Source: [Phialemoniopsis] sp. UDSM-2020
Taxonomy: Eukaryota > Ascomycota > Sordariomycetes > Thyridiales > Thyridiaceae
Direction of reading: 5' to 3'
Length of the DNA stretch: 64,000 nt
Assembly: GCA_018873225.1 (NCBI GenBank)
Contig: JAEILZ010000002.1
Coordinates: 6,138,001-6,202,000, forward strand
A program made the position numbers and the translations under genes. The notes beneath the pieces were generated by a model. It was not told where the DNA came from. It saw nothing but the letters and a program-made list of their open reading frames with translations, and did not search any database. This document shows, piece by piece, positions 22,043 through 34,500 of the stretch (position 1 is the first letter of the stretch; each line of letters begins with the position of its first letter).

Positions 22043-25000
22043 TTGAAATAACAGAAGCAGTTGGAAATTGACTAATACTTACGTCAAGCATGAGAATGTG
22101 TAAATACCAATCAGGTAACGCAGCTTGTCCCTCGATCACAGAGCACGGTGTCCGAGGTTCTGTCACCATTTTGGGACTACGTTCCCCGATGATTATGCTC
22201 GACCGAATGATAGAAAGTTTTAATGAATCACCACTTGCAATAAGCTTGGATAAGCTTCGAGCTGACAGATCGTTGCTATGGCATGCTCCGGTATCGCCTT
22301 TGTCTTTTTGGCGTCGTCTTCACTCGAGAGGCTCTTCTGACTCACAAGGCGGGAGATTGACTAATACAACTCCCGGTCAATGATCGCCGCTGGCTGATCA
22401 GTGAGGATAACACATTAGCAAGCTCAGGAAGGCCAGGCGCGTTGTCGATCGATCGCGGCGCTGGGAAAGCTTGAACTAACTACACTAAACGGAACCCTTC
22501 AAGGTTCTACACTATAGAAGACATTCTGCGAATGCCTCTGAGAAAATCAATGGATCGACATCATGTAGCTTCGATGGTATGCAGGTACTACGGTACCCAA
22601 ATCTAAGACTAATACGCGGCAGTTGCGTCTGACTGATGCGCCAGGGGGTTGGGATGGTTGACTCGCCATTATTGGGTCGGATGCTGGTCAGGCACCAGAC
22701 GGGGGATGGATTCTATCTCATTGTTGAATGTACCATGGTATTTCTGTTTGGTATAGAAATTAATTTTTGATTACAAAATCACCATGGTTCTGGCCCTCTT
22801 TCGCGTGGTAAGGCTGACGAGATCTGCGTTTGTTTAGCAAAGTAGCTTCTCTGAAAGAGATCGGGTTGCAAAATGACGATACTACGCTGCTCAAGCAAAC
22901 CCAAGCTTTCACCTAACCTCTTGAGTAAGACATCTCTAAATTCGGAATCGGACATTACTGTTTTCTGGGATGCTATTCTGAGGAGATCTCATCTAGTGGT
23001 CTTGTTGTATGGTGGCTGGGTTCATTCGCGGTACCACAATTACCCATGTACTGGACTCCACCATCCCGCACATTTGCATGGAAACCCCGGGTACCTTTTT
23101 GTCCTCGAACTACAAGTCAGTTGCTCGAATCTGTAGGAATGCTGGGTTCCTGGTAGCTCAATGGTCGAGCTAACGTGAAATGGCGTGCTGGAGCAACGAT
23201 CTCTCAGAGTCCGCCGATCCTACACCAAAAATTGACTAAATATCACCGAGCTAACCGACTAAGTCTCCGAGATAAGAAGCTATGTATAATTTGTTGGGGA
23301 CTTTTGCCCATTGGCTTGGTCATGCAGCTAACGTGGAATAGGAGAAGATACCTGTGAGAATATCTGGAAGAGTTAAATTACATGGGCCCGGCAGTCAGTC
23401 AGTGCCCTCCTTGAGACCTGGGTTATCCCACTACCTATACCGGCACATTGTTAGCATATTTGCGATCTGCTATCATCGTCACTGCAGATATCCCCCCGGA
23501 TGTGGCTGATAGTGGGTGCTGGTCCTGGCAGGCTCAGCGATATGCATCATGCCAGACGTTTGTTGATGATGTTTTTGCATTTCGTATTTCTCGCGAGGGC
23601 ACTTCGGAAAGCGATGAGTACACGGCATCTGCCAATGAGTTCCGAAAGAGAAAGAGTCTACACGTAAAGTCGGCGACTCAGAAGGAGGCCGTCAAAGCCA
23701 TCGAGATCCAAGGTGAATCGTCACCGCTAGGAATGGGAAGAGTGCTGTAGTCCGCTGTCGAGATTCTTCAGTGGTATCGTATCTCGAGGTCACAACTTGT
23801 GTCCAGATACGGATACAATGAGCGAGCGGCATTGTGGGAGGACGAATTACTTCCTGGGTCAGATTAAGGTGTGGCAGAGAATCCACACTGGCGATCTTAA
23901 GGCTTAGCAGATTCTGGGGAGTGGACCTTTGCCCGTAACAAATTACCCACTCTGGACAAGATAATGGGAGCGAGACGGGGTACGCATCTACGTCACTGGG
24001 CCAGGTCTCGTCCGGTGTACACTCACTTCTTTCTCAACGGCGGAGAGCTGAGATTGAGGCAGATGAGTGCCATTCATAGTCTTGCTGGGGGAGAAGTACT
24101 AACGATGAAGAAACGACTGACGAGAGAGCTCCGGCCGGTCTGCGTACCTGGTCCTGGGTACTGAGCTAATTGGGACCACGTGCGCCCGAATGCTTGAGCG
24201 TGTGTACGTGCTACGGGATAACGCCGTGCTTATTTGATTCGCTGTAGCAAATTACGATGTTCTATTTGTTTTCGACGCCATGGCCTTGATGTCATTCCTG
24301 AGTTTGGTGCATTACTACGGTTTTGGCTAGAGACATCTGCAGGAACTTTTGTCCGTGGCCAATCACATTTCCGACCAGGCGAGGCTACATTTTGATCAAC
24401 ATGTGTACCGGGATCTAGATCTGGGGGCATGAGTCGCAAGATCCCAGCTGCAGAAAGAGAAGTAGCTTGGTGCCCGAGTACTACAAGATAGATTGGGGTG
24501 AGTCCACTGCTCTCCGCGCGCACGCAAACAAGCTTATTGAATTGTGGAGGACGGCGGACATAACCCGCCGGATCTACGGCAACAAAATTGTGGAGCCCAA
24601 CGGCCGGGTGGCTTATACAGCCAGACAGCTTTCCCTTTGTAGTATGAGGAGTACCATTTGGCTTCATTCCGAGCACAGACTTGGCTAGACCGTGTCTCGG
24701 CTGCCCAGCCAATCTACGATCTCGTCCGCAGAGCTTGTTTCACTGCCGTCCGATACTGTTGGTGAGATCTTGAGGCTGGTGTGGGGGACACGGGATATAG
24801 TGTTGCTCTTTCGGCCGGCAGGACGGAGTCGAACATCTTCCCGTATCCATACAAACACAGACTCCCAAATACCACGAGCATGCGGTGGGATGAAGCTTGG
24901 GAACGGCACGTCTGTACAACGTAAACAATGTAAAGCTTGCTTTGATATAGACAAGGTGCCTAATTGTCGTGACGAGTCGCGGGCGAGCTCCTTTCTCGTG

Positions 25001-25535
25001 ATTTCTGTGATTAGCGATGGGTATTTCTGGCGTTAGCAGTCCCAGCTGCTGTATCATCAACGTCTCCGCGTGTATCACCGAGTATTGTACGACCGATCTG
25101 ACTCGTTAAACGCGACATCAGCCTCAAGTGCGAGGCACACATGTTTGAAGGCGGACTGTCTGCAGATCATCCCCAAGCTGAACCAAACGTTTGGTCACAG
25201 CAACCCGACTCCGCTAGATATCGACGTCACAACACGCGAGACTTCCGAGTCATACTGGGATGCATCCTATTGCCAGATACTAACATGCGGTCGATGATTC
25301 CAAGATCTACGGCAGAGCTCGGGCGTTGTTGCTATCGCCATCGCCGGGCCTTCTAATCACAGTCTTCATATTACTGCAGCCCACCCAGCTGGCTGGTCGA
25401 GGGCATACGAAAGTCGCCCAGGCACCTGTAACAACATCTGTACAACCCTTGTTTCTTTTTGTACATCTCACTCAAGGCGATGCCACTCTGTGACGCCACC
25501 CGCAAGGCCGAGTGTTGATTAGGATCTCGGTCGCG
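22043..25535. other. 3.5-kb gene desert
   Basis: No frame here has recognisable family character. The longest (24230-24712 minus, 160 codons; 23448-23750 plus) are short, Cys/Arg/Ser/Pro-mixed and overlapped by others. Composition is moderate and I see no clear terminal repeats, poly-A tail or RIP-like AT collapse. It may be decayed sequence or the long promoter of the giant gene that follows. Confidence 0.45.
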
Positions 25536-28500
25536 ATGGTGCGAATACGGAACCTCGCGACTGCCCTCGCGCTCGTCCCCCACGCCCTGGCGGCGTGTCT
25601 TATTGCCGGAGCTTGTCTGTCGGACTTGACTATCACGAAGTCGGTGCCGCTAGCAACTCGCTCTGCCGACTGCTCCAAATTCCTTACCTCGACATACGTC
25701 GTCCTTGCGTTAGTGCCCCCTGATAGCATACCACCAGGAAACTGCTAACAGTATGGAACAGGGTCACGGTCATCTCCGGATCGGTGCCGACCTACATCAG
25801 CGCCTGCGATGCACCTTCCTACTCGTCAGCCTGCGCGTGCAACTTCAACATCGCTCCCTACCTCGAAGTCTTATGGAGTCTGCCCACGAGCACCGCCGTA
25901 GTAGTCACTACCTCTTCGTCATCGCGAGCCACGACCACGACATCGCTGACACCGGGTTCGACCTCTACATCAGTGCCCTCGACAACATCGTCGACGACGT
26001 TGTCGACATCATCGTCGACCAGTCGTCCATCGACGAGCACATCAACGAGCATATCAACGAGTACGTCGAGTACATCGAGCAGCACGTCGAGCAGCACGTC
26101 GAGCACTACGTCGAGCACTACGTCGAGCACTACGTCGAGCAGCACATCCAGCAGCACAGGGCAGGTGAACGGGCCGAACTCCCCCACAACTGTGACGACG
26201 AGTTCCAGCAGTACAAGTTCAAGGTCTACAAGTACCATAACGAGCAGCAGCAGCTCAAGTAGCAGCAGCTCAGGCTCCAGCAGCTCATCTTCGGTTTCGA
26301 CACCCGCTACACTCAGTTCTTCAACATCCAGCTCGAGCAGCACGAGCAGTTCCAGCTCGTATTCAGTCTCGACACCTTCAACTTCCACTCTTTCGACCTC
26401 TAGTGCGAGCTCTACGGCTAGTACGAGCTCGTCGAGCACGCGGACGACAACCTCGTCGTCATCTACGCTCCTTACTTCCACCACTTCTTCTTCCACGTCA
26501 AGTGGTAATGTTAATGGCCCTAACTCCGGGGTAACATCTTCTTCGTCGTCAACTACATCTAGTAGCTCGCAAGTATCATCTCCCCTTTTGTCTGTCTCGG
26601 TTTCAGTGTCTTTATCTTTAGGCATTAATACTGTCTCTTCTCCAACAACCCTCACCTCTTCCTCTTCCTCATCGTCACCCCTCTCGTCGTCATCGTCGTC
26701 ATCATTTTCTTTTTCCTCCAGTTACTTAACTTCTGTGACTTCTTCTGTACCTACATCTTCTAGTACACGCTCAAGCACAACCAGTGTGAGTAGTTCACCT
26801 TCTTCTAGTTCATCATCCACCAGTCAGTCGACCTCATCGTCGACGAGTAATGTCAACGGACCAGTCTCGGTCACAACGGAGTCATCGGTTACGACGAGCA
26901 CATCAACAAGTCGGCCAGCCTCGTTATCATCGACTAGCAGCTCGTATTTAACTGCGACAAGCTCAAGTGTTTCTTCCTCAACACAGGGAACAACGTCTAG
27001 CACATCATCATCGTCCCTGAGTTCGAGTACCACATCGTACACTGTGTCTTCGCCTTCCACCTCGGTCTCAAGCACAACGACGACGTCACAGACACAGAGG
27101 AGTACCACTTCATCAAGCTCTAGTGTCTCAAATCCTGGGTCATCTCCAAGCACAAGTTTCGTTTCCCAGTCGTCGTCGAACGTGAACGGACCAAACTCAG
27201 GAGTCTCAAGTAGCACATCCACAAGAGTCACATCTTCGTCTTCTAGCTCATCAACGAGCACATCAGCTTCACAGTCAACAACAACCACTCAGTCCTCAGT
27301 ATCAAGCACCACCACTTCATCAGGTTCATCAACTATCTCAACCGTCTATTCTACGGTTGCGCCCACGAGCAGCACTTCGTCCGGAACAACGTCCGGAAAT
27401 ATAAATGGACCAAACTCGGGCTCATCGAGTAGTCAAAGCTCGTCCTCTAGCACTTCGAGCTCCAGCAGTTCTAGTTCGACATCGACTGGGTATTCAACGA
27501 GCACCAGTGCGGGCACCGGTTCAATTATAAGTTCGAGCGTGACCTCAAGCTCAACACAGTACTCAACTACTGTCTCAAGTAGCACATCTGGCAGTGTCAA
27601 CGGCCCCAACTCTGGGACTTCGAGTAGCCAATCTCCAGCGTCCGGGACGACGACCTCGTCTTCCACCACGTCTTCTAGCTATTCGGCCAGCACATCATCT
27701 AGCTATTCAGTTAGCCTACCATCAAGCTCGACCGCTTTGTCATCCAGCACAGCCTCGAGCTACTCAACTAGCTCATCGTCGAGCACAGGCAATGTGAATG
27801 GGCCCAATTCCGGCTCTAGTGTGTCCTCAGGATCTTCTTCAACCTCGGCCCCGAGCACAACCACCGTAATCACCTCGGTCACGCAGCAAAGCACAAGCTT
27901 GACAACGATACAGACAACCGTGACCAGCGGCAGCTCCGCTTCATCCAGCTCTGTCAGTACGAGCCAGACAAGCACTACGACTAGCAATCTTAGCAGCTCG
28001 ACTTCCCCCGGATCGTCTAGCTTAACAAGTAGTCAGCAGTCAAGTTCCGCACAGTCGACGTCCCCCACATCGTCGCCAGATCGCAGCACAACGACCTCAT
28101 CCTCATTGTCGACCCCGGTCACATCCACATCCGGCTCATCCAACGTCAACGGACCTAATTCAGGGGAGCCAACTACCTCCCCAACTCAGAGCAGCTCAAC
28201 TGCATCGTCCAGCACAGTTGTTAGTTCCGTCTCACAGCCAACCAGTAGCTCCAGCAGCAGCCGGTCGACGGGCACAGGATCAACAAGCACCAGTGCGAGT
28301 TCTTCATCTGTGACTGGTTCTTCTAATGTGAATGGTCCTCCTTCCACGGAACCTTCCTCAGCCAGCACCTCGCGGAGCTCAACAGTCTCCAACTCGATCC
28401 CTTCATCATCAACATCGTTGCCATCAAGCGAGACACGGACAAGTTCTCAGAGTACCGGGAGTAGCTCCCCTACACTCTTTACCTCCAGTACTTTACCGAG

Positions 28501-31500
28501 TACAAGCTCTTCAACTACAAATGTCAATGGGCCTGGTTCCATAGAGTCCTCGACAGGTTCTACCTCAAGCTTGCCCCTGTCATCAACAGCTCCTAGTACA
28601 ACGTCTGTCACTGGTTTCTCAAGCAGTACATCGGCTGTCTCTACCTCTTCAGTCGGTCAGACAAACTCAAGCACGTCATCCGGATCTTCAAGCTTGGGTA
28701 CCTCACAAGGAACAAGCTCATCAGCCTCAAACATCAGTGGTCCAGGATCGGTCGAGACTTCACCGACTGGGACTTCAACCAGTACACAAGCTTCAACTTT
28801 CTCCACGGTTATCACAGCGCCCAATTCATCGGTCAGCAGCCAGAGTGCCCAGAGCACAACGACAGGCTCAACAAGCTCTGCCCCTACAACATCGATTTTA
28901 GGATCAGTCTCCTCGACTTCGAATGTGAATGGGCCTGGGTCCATCGAATCTTCATCTACAGGGGTGTCAAGCAGCCAATCAAGTGGAGAGAGTTCTAGCT
29001 CGCTCACATCAGTACCGACTACTTCATCCAGCAGTGCGGCAAGTAGTTCACCCGCGCAGACCAGCCGAGATAGTTCGTCTACCAGTGTTTCGTCCACAAG
29101 TCAAGCACCGTCATCTAGTACTTCAACTACCCTGTCCCAGAGCAGCACAGATGTGAGCGTTTCTGGCACTCTGGGGTCATCTCAGGGACAGAGTACAACT
29201 AGGAACACCAATGGGCCAAACAACCCGGATGTCACGAGCTCGACACAAACAGCGACAGGGGAATCAAGTACCAGTATCTCAAGCTCGTCCCAGTCAACCT
29301 CCACGACTGGCTCGGGAACCACCACTTCGATAAGTGCCCTACAGTCTCCTTCCCTTACGTCATCTAGCAGCACATCAACAGACATCAACGGACCCGTGTC
29401 CAGCGACTCGTCTAGCACAGCAAGCAGTGTTGGAACTACATCTCAGACAACTTCGCAGCCTGCCCAGACGTCAAGCGGCACCAGCAGCACATTTGTAGAA
29501 GAAACAACTCAGACACTCACCACCCAGACGTCCAGCCCTTCCAGTCTACCTACATCTTCTCCAGGAGTAAGCAATAGCGGAACAGATAGCAATGGGCCGG
29601 TGTCTAGTGAGCCTACAACCGGGTCATCCAGCAGCGGTAGCGCTGGCAGTACGTCTCAAAGTCAGACAACAGTGTCGCAGACTAGTTCGAGCAACGTCAA
29701 TGGTCCTGCGTCGACTGAAAGCGGGACGGGCCAAATTAGCTCTCCAACGAGCACAACATCCCTAACTGCGTCACCTTCGTCTGAAGCAAGCCAATCGTCG
29801 TTGAGTCAATCTAGTACTAGTAGTGGAGATTCAACAGCATCAACTACGTCGTCATCCGCAGAGACTAGTTCCACATCCTCGAATCTGAATGGGCCACCAT
29901 CAACAGAGTCCATCTCAAGGACAAACACCGGGGCAGTAACAGAAGTTACGCCTTCCACAGGCCAGCAAGGGTCTAGCACAGATGAACAAAACACTTCTGT
30001 GACGGGGACGACCGTGACTTCTTCATCTGTAACTCAAAGTGGAACCTCTTCAGACGTGAACGGGCCATTGTCATCAGAGTCTGGACCGACAACTGTCACA
30101 ACTACAGCTCCGGTGGAGACCTCAATCACTACATCAATAACGAGCCAGCAAAGTAGTGTGTCTGCAGTTGAGCCTACTGTTAGTGATTCAAACAGTCTAG
30201 GCTCAACTACGACGACATCCTCGCAGTCCAGCGAGGCCACCTCGTCAAGCAACGTAAACGGCCCACCTTCAGGCCTGTCAACTGAAAGCAGTGCAAGTTC
30301 GCAGTCTTCTGAATCAGTCGTCACCACAACTAGCGGCGCAGCTCCGACGACTCTGGAAACTCTTACCACGAACATAGAGACAGGGCCCACGGGTGTCAGC
30401 TCAGGCCCTTCAGACACGTCGTTGGACATTACGGAACCCAGTACAGCGCCAACAACAACATCAGCTGCAACACCAAGCACTGTGCCCCCCGATACTGGGT
30501 CGTCGTCAACGTCCAATGTCAATGGTCCAGGGTCAATTGAGTCATCATCAACGGACTCATCAGTAGTTTCACCCACAAGTCCCTCTTCGAGCAGTGTTCA
30601 ACCGGAAACCAGCCCCTTCTCAACGGAGACGAGCTCCCTAGGGACGTCTGCTTCAAATACAGTTTCAAACACAGAGCCTGTGACCAGCTCTGAGTCCTCG
30701 CAGACAGCATCTTCAAATGTCAACGGCCCGCCCTCCACTGAGCCTGCTTCGGAAACGACGGCAAGTGGTTCAAGTACGGATGGCGTGTCTTCGTCGGAAA
30801 CCCTTAGCGCGCCAACAACATCTACTGGAGCCAGCGTGTCCAGTTCGACAGATGTTACATCGTCAGGAGTACTGAGCAGCACAGACTCCTCAGTAGTTTC
30901 CTCTCAGTCGTCTGGAGAAGAACCAACCACAAGTACTTCAAATGTGAACGGTCCACCTTCAACGGAATCTGTCTCGAGCTCAGTAACAAGCAATCCTTCG
31001 GAGGCGCCTACGACAACGGAGGACGCAAGCTCCTCGAGCGCGCCACTTACCTCAAGTGAAAGTGTACCAAGCTCAACACAGTCAACTCAAGAGAACACGT
31101 CTAGTCCGTTGGTCTCAAGCACTAGCAACACGGATGTAAACGGACCTGTATCTACAGAGTCTGCATCGGGCAGTGGGATAACCACAGATGATTTCACAAG
31201 TTCTTTCACATCAGTGACCAGCTCCTCGTTGAGCGGAATATCGTCGTCGTCCCCAGAGGAGACTTCGTCTAATGTGAATGGCCCAGTCTCTACGGAGGGT
31301 GAGCCAACTGACACAGCCACGAGCACGGAAACGGTCATTTTGACTACGGATTCGCAGGCTGCGTCAAATACAGAGCCTTCGGGAAGCGAGACGACATCCC
31401 CCGGACCGACTGAGGCTACTTCGAGCACAGAAGGACCCATAATCAGCTCTGGAGGATCAAGCTCCGAGACCTTGTCGACAAGTGTGACGGTGTCACCGAC

Positions 31501-34500
31501 AGATTTGACGTCAACAGATGTCAACGGGCCAATCTCCACAGATGGCAGCGGATCAAGCTCTGAGAATCCTAGCTCTGGCGGCGAAGTCACTACTTCGGAG
31601 ACGTCAGGACTACAGTCGCCTACAGACACTTTGTCTTCCTCGCCTGGCTTCAGCAGCTCCGAGCCTACCGAGATATCCGAGACGTCGGACTTGGGTTCAA
31701 GCTCCACCACGAATGTGAACGGCCCTCCTGGCTCTATCTCAACAGATTTGGAGTCAACAGATACGGTATCTACAACCACCAACCCGATCCCGACAGAGTC
31801 TACGTTCATTACTATCACAACACGACCGACATCCACCACGGAATCCTCCGAGTCAACGTCTCCAGGAGAGTCAGAGTCATCATCGAGCTCAGGACCCACA
31901 GAGCCATCAAGTGGAAGTGAGTTCACGACATCTACTGTCGGGGAAACTGAGTCCTCAAGCTCAAACGTCAATGGCTTGCCATCTTTGGAGACAACCTCAA
32001 ATAGCGAGCCGATGTCGACCAATGCCCCTAGTACGACCAACTCGGGCGTTGAGATTAGCAGCACTTCAGAAGGCAGCCTCACGTCCGGCGACACCTCCTC
32101 TCAAACTCAAGGAAATGGACCCGCCTCGACGGACTCTAGCGACAGTGAAACATCCACCAACGTCGAACCGTCATCAAGTCAAGATAGTTCGAGCAGTGCA
32201 AGCTCATCGTCGTTCACGACCATCCCAACGACTTTCATCACGGTGACGACGACTAGCCAGGTCAACGGGCCGAACTCCGGTGAGGGATCAAGTACAGACT
32301 CGGAGACTACACTTGGGTCTTCCTCAGACATCTCAGGCACAGACAGTTCAACTAGTGGACAAGATACCACCGTCAGCAGCACTGACAGTCTGTCGACCGA
32401 TCAAGGTTCAACGTCGGAGATACCCTCTACTGACTCCAATGAGCCGGCGTCCTCAGAAAGCACAGTGTCATCCCAGTCTGTAATTACCACCTCGAATGTC
32501 GAGAGCAGCGAGTCGACAACAGACGGGATCTCAACCTCTCCAGTCAATACCAATGGACCAATCATCACTGAGTCTACCGAGCCATCCCAGACATCGGAAA
32601 CTGGCGGAGGTGAGATCACACCGACGACCACAGACGCCTCTTCGAACACGGAAGATTTGTCCACAACAGCGATCGTGAGTAGCTTAGATGGTACGTCCAG
32701 CAACACGGATATCAATGGCCCGGCCTCTACGGAGACGTCTCTTGGTTCCACGAGCTTGGAGACTAGTGCTGTCACAACAGAGTCCATCGAGTCAACGTCA
32801 TCAAGCATCAACGGCCCTGTCTCCACAGAGCCAGGCGAAAGCACATCCTCGTCTCCGACCGACATCTCCACAGAGCCAGGGTCTAATACCCTCACAACGA
32901 CGAGTAGCTCGGAGGAGCCGGGAGCAACCAGTACTCTTACCACAAGCCCGGAAGGAGAATCTAGTACTGACGTGAACGGGCCCATCTCCACGGAATCGGG
33001 AGGCAATGAGGACACAAGTACTAGTTCGGCTGCGAGCACGACTGCAGATGGCAGTGGCTCTCTCTCCACGGAACCAGCTACCAACAGCGGCGCGGACACG
33101 AGTCTCATGCCCTCAAGTGACTCAACAACGGACGCGACCACTGCTCCAGAGGAGAGTTCCACTACCAATGTCAATGGACCCGCCTCCACAGAGTCGGACG
33201 GTAGCCAGAGCACAGTATCGGCGGAGACCTCGGTCACATCCACATCGAACGTGAATGGCCCGGTCTCCACCGAGTCCTTACCCACAAGTGATATCAGCTC
33301 AAACTTGCAGTCGACAACATCAGATAACTCGGGCTCTCTGACGATAAGTCCGGAGAGCAGCACATTGGGCACGTCTGAGTTGACTTCAACTGCGAGTAAT
33401 GTCAATGGCCCTGTAGCTTCAGAGACAGACAGTGACACAACAAGCAGTGCTGGAGAAGAATCAACTTCAACAGACGCAGCATCGTCCACAAGTCTCTCCC
33501 AGACTGACGCGAATGGTCCGGCTTCCACGGACGTGTCAGGCCCCACAAGCACGGGCCCAGAACAAAGCGTAAGTTCAAGCAAAATTGGAGAGACGGGACT
33601 CACAAGTTCGGCCCCTACAAGCTCCGACATCAACGGCCCCGTATCGACGGAATCGGGTGAGAGCGACTCAACTGAGAGCCAGAGTACTCCAGCAACGAGT
33701 GTTGAGACGGCATCGCCTACAGCCACAGGGTCTGACACGGTTACTTCGTCTAATGTCAATGGTCCACCCTCCATCGAGTCAACCCCATCTCCATTGACAT
33801 CAAGCGAGTCAACGCGGGCACCAGAGTCACAGACTGCCCCGTCGGACAGTGGGATAACCTCGGACATCCCGAGCACCTCCGATGGCGTAGTGACAACAAC
33901 TTCGAATGTGAACGGCCCGCCCTCAATCGAGTCATCTCAGACTCAAGAAACTTCAGACCAGGACTCCGAGACTGCGGTTTCTTCTACAGAGGACTTGGGA
34001 TCAAGCACCGATACCTTGATCTCGTCAGCTGCGACGGTTTCAGCCACTTCTACCGTTGAGTCTGAGAGCGCCACTGCTTCAACGACAACAAACGTGAATG
34101 GTCTTCCATCCATCGAGTCGAGTGTTACCAGAGAGACAAGCAGCACGCTCTCTGATATCACAGTCACGGTGATTACTCAGACACTCATCACGACAGACGG
34201 ATCAGGCAGCTCCACGCTCACGACGGCCACGATTACGGAAGAGAAGTCATCGACAGATATCGTGGCCACCACATCCTCGACTGGCAACGTCAATGGCCCG
34301 CCCTCGATCGAGACAAGTGGACTTAGCGAGCAGACAACTACAAGCATCACCGCGGTTCCTGATACGAGCGCGACGAGTACAGGTGGAGATGCTACTACCT
34401 CGGACAGTCAGACAAATACTGATGCGGAAACGACAACACCAGCAGCTTCTGATACGACCACAGGCGATGTAAATGGACCTCCACTTACTGAATCCACTGT

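Noticed and set aside
23150..23215. tRNA-like sequence with an A-box-like TAGCTCAATGG
   Set aside because: No matching B box (GGTTCRANYCC) follows at the right distance and no cloverleaf closes.
24230..24712. 160-codon minus-strand frame in the gene desert
   Set aside because: No recognisable family, mixed composition, overlapped by other frames of similar quality.
25975..26165. CRISPR-like or minisatellite look of the AGCAC(A/G)TCGAG repeats
   Set aside because: They are in-frame Ser/Thr codon runs of the mucin gene, not repeat-spacer units.
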